From contig NC_092704.1 in assembly GCF_964275005.1 (NCBI RefSeq), positions 5,476,048 to 5,540,047 of the forward strand: DNA of 64,000 nucleotides. Reading direction: 5' to 3'. How positions within the stretch are numbered: position 1 is the stretch's first letter; each line of letters starts with the position of its first letter. Shown here piece after piece: positions 1 through 12,005 of this stretch. The notes beneath the pieces were generated by a model that was not told the origin of the DNA, did not search any database, and saw nothing but the letters and a program-made list of their open reading frames with translations. This DNA is from Diadema setosum (Eukaryota; Echinodermata; Echinoidea; Diadematoida; Diadematidae). A program made the translations under genes and the position numbers.

Positions 1-334
1 TGTCATTGGAATTTATTGTACAAACGAAGAATGTCTTTACCTCATTTTCCCCAATTGGATGAAATATAACATGCGTGAACAAAATCATACCAAAGGTTCC
101 TTCCCCCCTGCAATAAGTTGATCATTCTAGCATACAGAGGTTGTTTGAAACTGTTCATTGGTTCTCAACGTAAAACAACATCACAAGGGCTGTCAAATTT
201 ATTCCAGAAGTGGCTACTACATGTGCCACAAGCTTATTCAACAGGAGTGCAAAGACAACAGGTACAAGTTTGAATCGATTCAAATGGGCATAATATGGAA
301 AAACTATATATGACAAGAAAGGAACTGGACTCAC
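1..334. other. CFAP221 intron 13 (start only)
   Basis: Intron sequence downstream of the exon 13 donor. A short open stretch at 50-115 on the minus strand between AG and GT dinucleotides does not keep the required phase, so it is not called as an exon. Confidence 0.7.
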
Positions 335-571
335 AAATATGTGCAGAGACGGGTAGTCAACGGACTTGAAGAGGGCTGCCGGTGGAACGAGGGGCACGGC
401 CTTCCTGTCTTCACCAGACACCAGTTCAATGACCTCCTCCTCATCATCCTCCTCCCGGCCCTCCACATCATCATCTCCATCCTCCCTGTGGATGCCCTCC
501 AGGCGGTCTACAGCAGGCTGGTCTTTGTCTGGCCATGCTGCCTCGGGCACCGGCATGGTGATCAGTTCATC
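335..571 (-). CDS. CFAP221: CFAP221 coding exon 13 (last in window)
   Basis: Residues 633-711. Acceptor TGTTGTCAG, donor TTT|GTGAGT; phase 0 on both sides. It starts [13 protein letters not shown] and ends [10 protein letters not shown] (human SLDYDPLYVF). Between them lies a very acidic stretch of about 28 residues rich in Asp/Glu that I do not recall in the human protein. Confidence 0.88.
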
Positions 572-957
572 CTGACAACAGATGAAGAAGTGTCTTTGAT
601 TAATCATCTAAGTCTCATTTGGTAAAGATATAAACTGGAGGCATTGCCCAACGTGCAGTGTTAGAATACATTTCTTGTACGCATATCACACTATTTGTTC
701 ATTCCCCATTTCTTCCTTATCAGGGATGCGAACCTTGTAAACATCATTACAGTATTCTGAAGGTTGAAAGGTGTATTTTTGGTGGAATACAGTATTTTTG
801 CCCTTCTTGCAATAGGCATGTGAAGGAATAGAATTGAAGTAGTACAGCATTTTCAATGATATCTGCAGTATTTTTTTTTTGGGGGGGGGGGAATAGAAAA
901 TACGAAATAATGTAAGATAGTAACACTTGGCATCTCTGCATTATTCATGTGGATAGA

Positions 958-1001
<44 letters not shown>

Positions 1002-4000
1002 AGTCTATATTTGTCCTGGGAAACAAAGGAAATGATGGCAGCTGCAAAAAGAGAAAATGAATAAAAAATTATTCTTTCTGCAAGAACAGAAAAACAAACA
1101 TACACCTTTCAAAAGGTATGCACTTGTAAAAGTTTGAATGATGATACTTTCACAATGGCCATTCATGATAGAAAAAAAAAAATCATCTGTAATGTGCTCT
1201 GTTTGAGAGCTAGAGATTAGACAGACTAACATCTTGAAAACTTGCGATACAAAATAACAGAGTGATAAAAGGGCTTTTTGCCGAGTAAACGGATTAGTTA
1301 ATGTCAACTAGACTCACCTCAGCCCCTGTTCTGAGAGTGCGCACCAACTTTGGGGCCACGTAGCCCACTGCAGCATCCAGGACATTGTGGGGCCTGTACC
1401 CCATCAGGTGATACTGCTGGGGGACCTTCAGGCCCAGATAGGGCACCTTTCTCTTTACTACGATGTCTGTTGGCTTGGAAGGCACGATGCCCAGGGCATC
1501 TGGTGCCTGGAGGGGCAGGAAGATGGAGCAGACAGAGATAAAGATGGAGCAGATGGAGATAAAATATGTTAGTGAAAGTTTTTTTTTTTTTCTTAATCAG
1601 TGCCTTGACTGCACCAATATTACTTCATTGCCAATCTTAACGTACTTGACATTAGTTTTATCAAACTAATCGTTTGCTGGCGACCCGTGAATTACACGTT
1701 TACTGCAAATTATTCCATTTGAAAGAAGCCTTTCTGTACGAGCACATACAATATATGTCTTCATTCTTGAAAATACCAAATGCTCTGCCATCAGTGCTAG
1801 AGGTGTCACCACAACCATCCACACTGATTTCTCTCTAGTAGTGCCAAAATAAAAAGCAACATTCTATCCCACAGCAAAGATAATCGTATATTTTTCCATG
1901 CAGTTGAAAATGACAATAACAATGATAGTAATGTACAAATCTTTTTCTTTGAGAATTACACACACACACACATACACAAATACACACAAGCACCAAACAA
2001 AGCTCCTGATCAATTCTTAGTTGTTGTTTTTTCTTATTTTTTTTAACCAGCAGAGCTACTGTTGAGCAAAAACAAAACAACTTTTATTATGCAGATCTTG
2101 TACAAACACTCTCCATGTAGCCTATCGTATGCATCATCACACACTCTACTGCTGTTTGATTTAATAGATTTTAGATGACGTGCAGTTAAAAGACATTGCC
2201 ATACCATATCGTCCTTGTAGTCTGGTGCTATGTAGGAGGGGAAGCCATAGGTTAGGACACTATCTGGGCTGATGTGCAGAGGGAGGTGGTCATACTTGGC
2301 TTCACCATTTCCACCAAAGGTCACTGAAAGAAAAAATATTAAATAAAACATAATTCACAACAGCTGTATCAAACAGCACTGCACTAGCTTTTTCAAAGTG
2401 GTTCCAGTGTCTGGGGCTTAGCAATAAGACAAATAATCCTGAGTCATGGTCCTTCAAAGACTTGATATGGTACCTGCTTTGATACTGAATAAATCAGCAA
2501 TTGATAAAACAGCTGGCAGCTGATTTGCTTCTGCGCAGACAATCACAATAACTTCACATATATCAAATAATTGCTCAACTGAACAGAAAACAGAATCAAA
2601 AGTGAGGTCAAGGCCGAAGATGATAGATAGTCTCTGTAAATGGGCATAAAATTGAAGCAGTTGTGATTCCAAAGAGTCAAGATTACTAATTATGTTACCT
2701 TTCTACAAGCATAAACCTCATTCTCTATGCATTCTGAAGTGCACATGCCTATACTGATGTGTTGTCCTTTCAAAACACAATACACTGTACCACACTGCAC
2801 ATAACACTGCAACACATTACTGAGGGCAAAATTTTTTCAAATGTCCTCAAAACCCAACTGTAATGGGCAAGCCTCTCACCTATGTCCACTTTGCCGGCAT
2901 TCCCTGACCGGTAGTCATCGACGAGCTTCCTCAGCAGTGACCACTTGTCGTCCGCTCGCTGCCTCAGGATGACCTTGAGAACGGCCTGCTGGAAGCGCCC
3001 GATGGCCCGGTGTTTCAGGGCCCATGGGTCGTTTCGGTAGGCATCAAACTGGGCCGTCTGGGCGGGGACCTCTTCTGCCCGCCGGTAGGTGCGTCGCTGG
3101 CTGCAGGACGTGCAACCCCGGCTGAACTCCATCTCAGCCAAAGGGTCTCCTCGCTTGAACTGCAAAGGGCATGGGATGTATAAAAGATAGTTATACTTTT
3201 TTTTAATACTATACAACTGATAAAATGCTTTCTTTTTCTGACTGCACTTTGATGCCAATTTCACTATATTCTTCCAAGCTGTCCCTCCCTTGATCCCTGG
3301 CACTAATACTTGCACATAACAGACTGGCAGACACACAGACACACACATGCACACAAACACACACACAACATTGTAAACATCTTCTTCAGTCCTCTTGTCT
3401 CTGATGTCCTTGATCTAACCTCATGAATGATGAAAAAAAAAAAAAAAAAAGCTCAATATGATATTTGGTCAGGACTAACTGCAAAATTCAAAATCTGCAC
3501 TGGAGATAATGCAAAAGCTTTCATATTACACATCATCATAATTGTCAACAATCCTTATCAATCACAGTCCCTCAACATTTGGTTCAACTACACAAGCACA
3601 CTGCAGGAGTGTGACGGAGTATACCAGAATCATCACATATATTCTATGAAAGTGAAATTTTCTCCTCACATGATAGTCCTTGACAGCCTCCTTCCTAGCT
3701 TCTGTGATCTCCAGTCTCTCCTCCGGTGTCATCTGGTCTCTGCCGAGATGAACTTGCCTAGATTGGAATAAAAGTAAAGACACAGCCATGTCACAAGCAC
3801 AGTCAAATGTGTATGGACTCCACCTGACATTTACAATTAAGCCATTCACGACTCAATTTCTCAACTGAATGACTATTAGCGTCTCTTCCATAGGAGTGAA
3901 TATGATACCGCTGTATGGGAAACTCCCTTCTATGCGAAATCAACTTGCCATTAGCATCACTGGACTCTCATATTCCTGGCACAAAACTACAGTAAAACCA

Positions 4001-7000
4001 GAACTTTTTGCATGCAAGAAACTATCATGAATTTCGTGAGTCAAGATTCAAGAAGGCAAAATGCTTGTGAAAGTGATTGTCTACACAATGCATTGAATGT
4101 CAGTGACAATTCGCCAAAGTTTCACAACACAAAAAAGGCTGTGGCTCCAATTTGCGGAAGTTTGACGTCGCAATTGTTTCTGGTTTTACAGTTCATGGAA
4201 AAGGTGCTCCAATCTCAAGAGCACATGTATGAAATATACACATCTCAAATATGGAAGAGAAATTCTTACTTTTTGCGTGTTGAGAGCGACTTAATTCATC
4301 TGATTTGATATGAAAAATCTGCAGTCACTTAAAAAATGAAACGTTCACCGAGTTGAGACATATACATGTCACGCTTACAAAATAATATATTTATGCGACT
4401 TTGCAGGATTGACTTTACAGTGCTACCTCTACCTCTTTGCATCACAGAGAGCTCTACCACATTCGTGGTTTTGTACGTGTTGTCTTTCAATCATATGGCT
4501 ACATGATTGCCTAATGTGCTCAACCTACTCCTCCATTCTCTCACTGACTTACCATCTCAGCTGGTTTTTCCTCTCTGCAAGCACATCTTCTCTCACTTCA
4601 CGATCAAAAATGGCTTCCTAGTGACGGACGGATGAGACAGAAAGATTTGAGTTAGCTATTAGCATTTTGGAAATTCTCTGTTTGTTGCTTTACTACTAAC
4701 TTAACTTCTTCTTTTTTTATTTTGGATATTATTAGTCACTGCAGTGTAAGTTGATGACATGGTGCTGATTGAAAATCAAACTTGTATCATTGTATTTACT
4801 TTACTGTGATGACAGCTACACAAAATTGCTGTCACTCTGTTACTTGATGTTGGGAGAAAATCTTGATCCCCCCCCCCCCCATTTCTACATGCATTTGAGA
4901 CTCAAGAGATATTCAAGACACTGTTTCCATGTGTAGGGGTCTCATATCTCATCATGCTTATTACTTGTGAATGGTAAATATGTAATATTTGCTCATTCTC
5001 TCACAAACTGAAAAACAATCAACAATCTCACATGTAAAACCATTACACACTGGTATCATCATGATGCACTGGAAATCAGACAGTGAGCACTGTTTTTAAG
5101 AATTAAAACCTCAGATACTCGCAAAATCTTGAGGAAAACAAATGCTACCTTTAGTTGTCTTGGGTTCAGAGCTTGCGCAGATCCAGATTTGGACATAACG
5201 GCTGTAAACAAACAGAAAAACAAATATTGCCACGTGAGACGGATTTCGCGTTAAATCAATGTAAACTGGTACACACACAAGTGTCACTACATATGATATC
5301 TAAGAGTCACTTACTCTGGTACAAGCAAATAGAAAATGGTTCTTGACAGTGTTGAGTTACAATATGCACCAAATTTACCAATGCATGACTCGTCACTGGG
5401 TCTATGACGCAAACTCACCCTCACGCAACTCTTTCACTGTCAGCTTGCCAGGCGTCTGAATCAGAACAGCGTTGACCGAGTGCTGGACGTCCAAATTTTG
5501 CGGGAAGCGAACCCCGTCCTTTTCCACCCCCTCGTTGGCTGGCTTCGTCTTCTCCTTGATGGTCACCTTCTTGGCCGTCCCCTTGTACTGCCGTTTCCTC
5601 CTGGCCATGGAGATGGGGGAGATGGAGTGGGGGTCCAGCTGGCTGGCGTTCATGGCGGTGTTAGCTGGAGACAAGGGGCCTTCCGTTCCAACATCATTCT
5701 GATTTGTCTTTGACTTCTGTGGACTGTTCAGTGCAGAAAGACGCAATATATTATCAATTTATCCTACAGCAACAACTGATATGACTCTCTCTATTGATGT
5801 AAATGACCCAGACACATAAAAAAAAAAAAAATCAATTGAATGTAGACATATGGTCGGCTATACATATGCAATTGTTCAAGGAAACCCAAAAGAGTGAAGT
5901 CCGCCATATCTTTTGGGAGGCCAATTCCTTAGTTTGGTTACTGTCTATTATTAAAAACAAAATGTGTCCTTCATAAAATGATAAACTAATCTCCTTGAAA
6001 TGCTGGCATTTAAAGCAGAATATGGATATAAAATCACTTCAAATAAGAACATTTTTGTCAACAATTTGTGTTTCTTGATGTAGATTGTAATTTGTGGGTG
6101 TGAGCATTTCATGTAAAACAAGGAAAATTACCTCAAAATGTCAGTGAAACAAAGTGTAGGTGACCTCATGTACGCATGGCAGTTAGTAGATTTAAACATC
6201 AAGGTTCATATAACACCTACATAGGTAACAAGATATTCTGTGAAGCCCCAACTGTATAATCTACTGAAACAGGTCACCAAAACCTCTATCATGAAGGGAA
6301 AAAAAAAACAGAAGAGTGCCCTTACACTGCCAGTCCTGGACTGGAGTAGCCAATAACAGTGCAGTCGAGAGGCTTGGTGTTAAACTGGGATATGATCAGT
6401 TGCATCTTCACAACGGCGGTGCTGAAATCAGATGGGGCATACGTTGCTGTCAGGTCCACCTGACCATTGCCGGGCACAACACCCGTAGTGGGTGTTATGG
6501 ATATTGCCGGGTGAGGCTGCACAAATTTGAGTTGAAACTCAAAATCCACTGGAATATTGCACTTGAGTGGGATCACTTTGGTTTGCCTGTGAAGAGAATC
6601 GTCAAAGTGAGAAAGTATGACAATATTGAGAAGGTTGACACAAACTTAGGACTTATCGCCATATTTGTATTAGCTGAATGTCTTAAAATGGAATTATTTT
6701 GATTTCAGAACTTTAAGCTGTGCAAGTAACAAGAAAACTTCCATTCTGCTAAAAAAAAAAAAAAAGAACCCAATCCTTATATCTAAGAAGGTGATATATG
6801 AGTATACCACCTACAAACATCAATGCAATGAGACAAAGTTAAAACAGGGCTGCACAATAGCCCTTTTTTTTTTTTACTGGTCATAATAGTCGTAATATAG
6901 TGTGGTGCTGTTCTATTTCATACAATAACATATGATTTTTGTTTTCAAGGGTTAGGTTGGCTTGGCAGTCAAACTTTGGAAGAAATCTGGAGATAATAAT

Positions 7001-9494
7001 TACCTCTGCGATACTGGGGTTGCTGGAAACTTAACAATTTCCGGGAAGTCTGTTGACATGACAGGGTATGCATGGACTGGAATCACCAAATGTTCTGTAC
7101 TCTGTGAGGAAAAGGGAGCAATTCACATAGGATTACTCAAAAACAAAACACAAACTCCACATTCACAATTTTTACTATGCAGCAGCAATGCATAGTTGGC
7201 CACCACATCAAAACAAAGTTACATCATAAGCATTATTCTTCCTGACAGCAACACATCCTCAAAGGATATCACTTAAACAACACTCTAACTGATGCACTTC
7301 AAGCCAGCATGTCTCATTTACAGGCTATTACAAAGTTGGTTGAATGGAAAACAACAGGTCTCTATAATCTGAACCATGTCAAGAACTTCCACTCTCCCTA
7401 ACAGGAGACAAAAATTTTTATCTTTCTATCACAGCTATGGCTAATATTTACCCAATAATTGTTCATTCAGATCATTTGAATCACAATGCATAGATGTCTT
7501 TGGAGACACTGAAAATCAGTTTGTATAGTTTTGGTTTTATCTAATAAATCTCCTACATTCTGAACAGCTTTGATCACATCATCTTGATTCAACTAGTATC
7601 ATAGAATGCTGAAACCATATATGAGAGTGAAGGGGGCAACAAACACTTTGGGTGATATGTTGGATAGCTATTATACATCATGAACAGTGAACCATTCATA
7701 TACGAGCTTACTTGTCAAATGTGAGTGGATTGTCATTTAGTGACCAATTATATCAACCAGCATTGCATCAAAAGTCACAAAATAAGCTGTAGATAAGATG
7801 AGCAGAAGCACATAACATTGTTCATATTTCCCTTGTCCAGTCAACAAGAATCTGTAACACAGCAGGGCATCTGTTGAGTAGCACAGAAAGTCCACTTACT
7901 TGACAGTGTATACGTATGCAGTCATAGAAGTACCGCCATTCATCTGGCCGGAACTCCACAGTCACTTCCATGGAGAGCCCAGGAACCAGGCGGTCCCGCT
8001 TCTTGTACCATGCCTTGAAGTAGTGAGTCGCTGGCGGGATGATGTGCATTTGTTGGCATTCTGATGATACGTTAATGATGTTCTAGGATGGAAAAGGGAG
8101 GGTGTAAAAACAGATCAATAGTAAAAGGAATTAGCAATGACTTCTGTAAAGACTCTGGAGAGTTGTGAAGGGTTTACTGTGAAACTTAATTTACATCAGT
8201 TCATACAGTATTAAGTTAGTAAGTCTTACGTATAAACAACACAAATTCATTAATGGACATAGTCTATCAAAGCAGGCCATGTGAATCTTCCAAGGCATGA
8301 TATTTTGATCAGTTCAATAGCACATGAAAATTGCAGGGCTTTCTTAAAGATACATTTAATGAAAACAGAAAAATAATCATGATACATTTAGAATAACACC
8401 CAACAATTAGAAATAGCAGGTTTGTGGCATGGGAATATTAAGATTAGAATTACATTTGAATTAATTAATTGATTACAGTCTACAAAATGCAGGAGCTAAA
8501 TAGATAGTCTTCTACACGTGGCAACTTGAATAGCATCGGCACTAAATAGAAGCAGTAGGAGCCTCGAGGGAACATATTTGAATACGTTCTCAATGCAAAG
8601 ACAAGGCATTAAAAAAAAAAAACCAACAGCAGTCTGATTCTCTACAGACACATGGACCCCAGTTCACAAAAGATGTTAGGATAGCAACTCTTGCTGGAAT
8701 GGCAATTTCCCATAACAACAGCCAATCGGGAAGTTGGATTCTTGTCATTACCATAACAATTGCCATTCCAGCAAGAGTTGATATCATATCAAGCTTTTAT
8801 GAATCAGGACCAGAAGATGATATCTCACTGGAAAAAAAGACCTGGTTAAGAAGACTGGCAAGTTTTTAAAATGTTGGTATATGTCACAGAGCTCTTCAAG
8901 AATCTTACCAGGACTTGTCGATGAACCTTTCCTGGTTCAAAGCCAGGAAAGTGAACGATGGCTGGCTCCACCTGCAGCACATCATTGAAGGACAACTTGT
9001 GGTAGATCTCTGTATGGAAGGCAATGCCACATTGCAAGAAAAACAATGAGTTTTGATCACTGGAAAACAGAAACAAGCAAGACAATCTGATTAGTGATAG
9101 GTAAACAAAGTTTGTACTGATACAGCAGATTTTTGTTTTGTTTTTTTTTGTTTTGTTTTGTTTTTGTTTTTTTTTGGGGGGGGCTTCAAACTTTAGTTTG
9201 CACAGTATAAGAACACTGAATACACAAATACAAAATTCTGATGGATTGTGGCTTAACATATATTGTGCCTGTATGATGTTAACACTACAGGAGCACTAAC
9301 GTTAGAGATAAATATAAATGTGCATATATGTTGGACTTACTTGTGTCAAGCAAATGGTTGGGAACTGTCTTCTTCTTCTCTGGTGCTACCAGGGACTCAT
9401 GCAAAACAATAGATGTTCCGTTGAGGCCAGACTTGCTGCGAAGGGGTGAGAGGGGGTCAGCATTGAGCTGACTGAGGGGCCTCTCCACTGCCAT
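335..9494 (-). CDS. CFAP221: CFAP221 (PCDP1), ciliary central-apparatus protein, 13 coding exons, C-terminus outside window
   Basis: Exons on the minus strand: 9494-9341, 9009-8909, 8082-7900, 7101-7004, 6586-6326, 5723-5419, 5201-5149, 4617-4553, 3757-3670, 3159-2880, 2323-2205, 1506-1318, 571-335. All joins are GT..AG and keep frame, giving 711 residues. Human CFAP221 is about 840, so roughly the last 130 lie beyond base 1. Family knowledge: FAP221 is in the C1d projection of the central pair, binds calmodulin, and its loss in mice causes primary ciliary dyskinesia. Visible marks in order: [14 protein letters not shown] near residue 45, [17 protein letters not shown] near 130-146, an MSP/ASH-like beta domain with [14 protein letters not shown] near 185, [12 protein letters not shown] near 360, then a basic, probably helical middle (VRWQVHLGRD around 400-415). 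The start MAVERP follows an acceptor by 24 nt; no in-frame stop precedes it in that exon. The gene is head-to-head with LCMT2. Confidence 0.93.
959..1000. repeat. poly-A run of 42
   Basis: Uninterrupted A run in CFAP221 intron 12. No retroelement body or target duplication is obvious on either side, so it is called a simple repeat. Confidence 0.95.
1318..1506 (-). CDS. CFAP221: CFAP221 coding exon 12
   Basis: Residues 570-632. Acceptor CCCCTCCAG, donor GAG|GTGAGT; phase 0 on both sides. [20 protein letters not shown] and [10 protein letters not shown] match APDGLGLVPIKSSEVQIK and LARALKQGAE of the human protein. Confidence 0.93.
2205..2323 (-). CDS. CFAP221: CFAP221 coding exon 11
   Basis: Residues 530-569. 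Acceptor TTCTTTCAG, donor ATG|GTATGG; phase 1 in, phase 0 out. It encodes [20 protein letters not shown] and a Tyr/Pro-rich end. The Pro-rich character fits the same region of vertebrate homologues. Confidence 0.85.
2880..3159 (-). CDS. CFAP221: CFAP221 coding exon 10
   Basis: Residues 437-529. Acceptor CCTTTGCAG, donor ATAG|GTGAGA; phase 0 in, phase 1 out. It starts [12 protein letters not shown] (human DRGDPILDEEF). [20 protein letters not shown] follows, a basic amphipathic region that could suit calmodulin binding (inference). Confidence 0.93.
3670..3757 (-). CDS. CFAP221: CFAP221 coding exon 9
   Basis: Acceptor TCCAATCTAG, donor CAT|GTGAGG. The join with exon 8 rebuilds the Trp of WQVHLGRD, a signature shared with human WQVHLGKD. 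It continues as a Glu/Arg-rich helix ending EAVKDYH. Confidence 0.93.
3988..4192. mobile_element. MITE-like inverted-repeat element in CFAP221 intron 8
   Basis: The ends read ACAGTAAAACCAGAA and TTCTGGTTTTACAGT, giving an inverted repeat, with TTTCGTGA-type subterminal motifs inside. It resembles 33649-33843. Length is about 205 bp; no coding capacity. Confidence 0.65.
4553..4617 (-). CDS. CFAP221: CFAP221 coding exon 8 (65 nt)
   Basis: Acceptor CGTCACTAG, donor ATG|GTAAGT; phase 0 in, phase 2 out. It encodes [20 protein letters not shown] plus R and two bases of W, matching KEALFEQKVRQDIHEE of the human protein. It is a charged helical segment. Confidence 0.9.
5149..5201 (-). CDS. CFAP221: CFAP221 coding exon 7 (53 nt)
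   Basis: Acceptor TTGTTTACAG, donor AAG|GTAGCA; phase 1 in, phase 0 out. It encodes [18 protein letters not shown], a bridge between KELRE and [10 protein letters not shown]. It was placed by phase and position; the sequence itself is weakly conserved. Confidence 0.8.
5419..5723 (-). CDS. CFAP221: CFAP221 coding exon 6
   Basis: Residues 266-367. Acceptor CTGAACAG, donor GAGG|GTGAGT; phase 2 in, phase 1 out. The first two thirds are Lys/Ser/Pro-rich, low in conservation and probably disordered. The end, [18 protein letters not shown] then [12 protein letters not shown], is the conserved part. Confidence 0.9.
6326..6586 (-). CDS. CFAP221: CFAP221 coding exon 5
   Basis: Residues 179-265. Acceptor CTTCACAG, donor CAGT|GTAAGG; phase 2 on both sides. 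It encodes the second beta domain: [16 protein letters not shown], then [19 protein letters not shown] and [15 protein letters not shown], all with direct human counterparts. Confidence 0.94.
7004..7101 (-). CDS. CFAP221: CFAP221 coding exon 4
   Basis: Residues 147-178 plus 2 nt. Acceptor TCCTCACAG, donor AGAG|GTAATT. The strand is open in this phase and reads [18 protein letters not shown], equivalent to VPIHAYPVMNSLDFP of the human protein. It is short and easily missed. Confidence 0.9.
7900..8082 (-). CDS. CFAP221: CFAP221 coding exon 3
   Basis: Residues 86-146. Acceptor CATCCTAG, donor CAA|GTAAGT; phase 0 on both sides. It contains [17 protein letters not shown] and [18 protein letters not shown], the best-conserved block of the family and typical of MSP/ASH-like beta domains of ciliary proteins. 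Confidence 0.94.
8654..8812. mobile_element. MITE, GGGCCCC...TTCATAAAA family, degraded copy
   Basis: Inner arms match: AACTCTTGCTGGAATGGCAA on the left, and its reverse complement near 8760-8780. The outer ends are decayed (GACCCCAGTTCACAAAAG, CTTTTATGAATCAGGACC). It lies in CFAP221 intron 2. A better-kept relative is at 53512-53700. Confidence 0.75.
8909..9009 (-). CDS. CFAP221: CFAP221 coding exon 2
   Basis: Residues 52-85. Acceptor CATACAG, donor CTG|GTAAGA; phase 1 in, phase 0 out. The join creates T-K-I-Y-H-K, matching the SKVYAKL region of vertebrate homologues. [18 protein letters not shown] begins the immunoglobulin-like beta region. Confidence 0.92.
9341..9494 (-). CDS. CFAP221: CFAP221 coding exon 1
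   Basis: The exon runs 9518-9341 (acceptor TGTACAG, donor GTAAGT); coding begins at the ATG at 9494. It encodes residues 1-51 and ends in phase 1. The first third is Ser/Leu-rich and variable. The end, [12 protein letters not shown], matches the conserved family N-terminus, which supports this start. Confidence 0.88.
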
Positions 9495-9518
9495 GATCCT
9501 TGCTGAGGTGGCAGGGAT

Positions 9519-11957
9519 CTGTACAGACACGATGAAAAGGTTTCATGTTCTTTAAGTTCTCCTTTTAAACACTTTCATAACATATGATGATGGGTTTACA
9601 AAAAATAAGCATATTGGCTTCATTGACAACCACATTTATAACCCTTGACAGAGTAGAGAACCATGAAAGGCTAATGTCTAACGTTAATTTCACAAAATCC
9701 TAAAATAATCTACATAATATATTGACTTCTATCACCTATCCCCCAGAATACGGTCAACGCGATCAGAATTCGGTCAGTTGATTAAAAAAACAAACAAACA
9801 CAGCGCCATACAGTGTTGGCGCGAAATTGCATCAGGGACATTGCGGCACCCGTTGGTGACCGAATTCTGGCAAGTTGGCACTTGCATTCAACCCCTGTAC
9901 GTTAGTTACTGCATCGGCACGTACGGAGATTTTGTTTTTCTTTTGCATTTTTTGCGTATCATATTATTCATACTCTGAGCTTGCGATAGGCAAAAAATCT
10001 CGCAAGAGAATGGCATAGAGGTTCTATTTCTTGATTTTTAGCGCTTTTTCAACTACCCTGACTCTAGAGTCTTAGGAAGCCAGTTACTTTAGAACTGGGC
10101 TTCATTCGCACACGCTAAAGTTTAACTTTGTCTTTGGGAAAGTTGCGCCAATTCTGCATTTTTTACTTTATGGCAAAATTTGGGATTTTAGATGGATTTT
10201 TGGAGGGGACTCAGGGACTTTCCTGTTGTGAATAACTGTACCAGTATGTGAAATGATGTGACTTGCATGTGTTGTGACAATAGAACTTGCTGGCTTGTGT
10301 ATAGTGATATGATAAGTGACCGAACTCCAGCCAGTAGCCTACTGCAGTAGGCCCAGCCTACCTAACTTGTGATCGAATACTGCCTGGAATCATGGGAATA
10401 CGAATAGGGTCTGGTTAACCGCAACAGCATTCATAGTGGGTTAAATAGATCTAGTCTATGTTACCGTCAAATTGAATCAAGCTACATTTCATGAGAACAT
10501 GAAACACTTCATATATTTTCTTAAACGAGCAAAATTTACAGTCTACTTTTACTAGACTATAGTCACATTAAAGTAAACACAAAACCATACACCTAACACG
10601 AATTAGAACGAGTGGGACTAAGTATACACAGACGCCTGTTACAATTGCACTGAAATATGTCACAGGATCAGGAAGCACTAAACGAAGAATTTCAGATACA
10701 TCTTCATCCATAAATACATATATCATCAGTCTTTAAATATACAATTTTTGTCTTAATACGTTTGAATAAACGATGAACACATACCTTCAGTGTTTTTACG
10801 GTACTTTACAGGATGGCTGGCCCCCGATTTGATTTTCCGTTTCACACATATGTAAGTGCGCAGGTAATCAAAAAGGCCAACAATGCTAATGGTTGCCTTG
10901 GATATCAAACATGAATCGTACCTTTACTTCAACTTTAATATTTCAAAGCCTCATCAAACGAGCCTACCAGACCAACAATGGGCAGAAAGATTGTAACTAA
11001 ATAATATTGCGAAGTGATATCTGAAAATAAATATGTGAAATGACCTTCAAGTCTCCATAACAACACTTAGTGGAGAAACGAATAGTTTGACCGATAAACA
11101 AATGGAGATGATGGTTAGGTTTTAATCCCAGTCGTTATATTGAAAATAGTAACTACCATGAGATTACGTGCGTCGCAAGGAGGAGGTGACGGAATGGTTA
11201 TATTTTTGGAGGTTTTGGAGTAAGTAAACATGATTCCTGTATAATTTTTTGGGAAAATGCTCCCAGGCTTTGTCAGTTCACAACTATTTGGTAATCATGT
11301 AAAACTAGTTTCACCAAATCGCCAACGCCACTGGTACGTATACCCGCCATCCACACGCAGTGGCTGTGCAGCTCGAAGTGGAAGCGAGAACGCAATCCAT
11401 CGGGCACCGACCACACGCACCGCCGCCAGCACCAGTGCCGAACCACTGTACTGCCCTTGCTGCTGCTCAGACCTTTGGGCTAGCTGCACCGCTGGCTCGT
11501 GCCCAGCAGCAGGAGCGAAGGTGGATACCTGCCCTGTCCGCTCGCGTGGGTGGCGGTGGCTCGCTCATTACTCGTGAGGCTGAGTGAGTGGCCGCTGGCG
11601 ATGCGATGGCGACATCATCAAAGATCTTAGGATCTTTGACATCATTCATGGTGATCTTCCACCATGGAAGACTTATCAAATAATCATATTCATACTATTG
11701 ACGTACCGGTATTGTTCACAAGCTCCTCCCCTCCAACAACCAGACAACAGGAAGAAATCATCGGGGTTCTTCCAGGCAATCTAGCTACTCAAAAACAGTT
11801 TAGTCTTTAAATTTCAGGCAGGCCTTGCCGTGACCCTTCTGAAGTTCTATGTTTTCTTTCTTTTTTTCTTAGTAAATCAGGGCTGATGAGAGTGCAGCAG
11901 TGATGTGCACAGATTTACAGCTCTAGCCTCTCTACAGTCTAGACCATCATCTTGACC
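9519..11957. promoter_or_regulatory. Shared upstream region of divergent CFAP221 and LCMT2
   Basis: About 2.4 kb between the two first coding exons. On the minus strand a consensus-like donor, CTGAAG|GTATGT, ends at 10785 and could close a noncoding first CFAP221 exon. 11330-11600 is markedly richer in GC and CpG than its surroundings and is the best candidate for the LCMT2 start site. A 9-bp inverted repeat with a 4-base loop lies at 11618-11639. No TATA box could be assigned. The limits of the promoter are inferred. Confidence 0.5.
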
Positions 11958-12005
11958 ATGCCAGGAAAAGGAGACAAGTTTAAGAAAACTCAGAATGATG
12001 CAGCT
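11958..12005 (+). CDS. LCMT2: LCMT2 coding exon 1
   Basis: Residues 1-16, MPGKGDKFKKTQNDAA, Lys-rich. Donor GCT|GTAAGT, phase 0. The stop TAG at 11940 lies in the same frame, so translation cannot begin further upstream in this exon. Confidence 0.85.

Noticed and set aside
50..115. Candidate 14th CFAP221 exon on the minus strand
   Set aside because: An open stretch exists between an acceptor-like TTGCAG and a donor-like GAG|GTAAAG, but it requires phase 2 entry while exon 13 ends in phase 0, and it does not resemble the expected region.
9766..9869. 12-bp inverted repeat AGAATTCGGTCA / TGACCGAATTCT
   Set aside because: Perfect but short, with no matching flanks or duplications; left as a possible relic upstream of CFAP221.
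11257..11679. Open frames on both strands in the GC-rich region before LCMT2
   Set aside because: They reflect low stop-codon density in GC-rich promoter DNA; no homology is recognised and LCMT2 has its own start at 11958.
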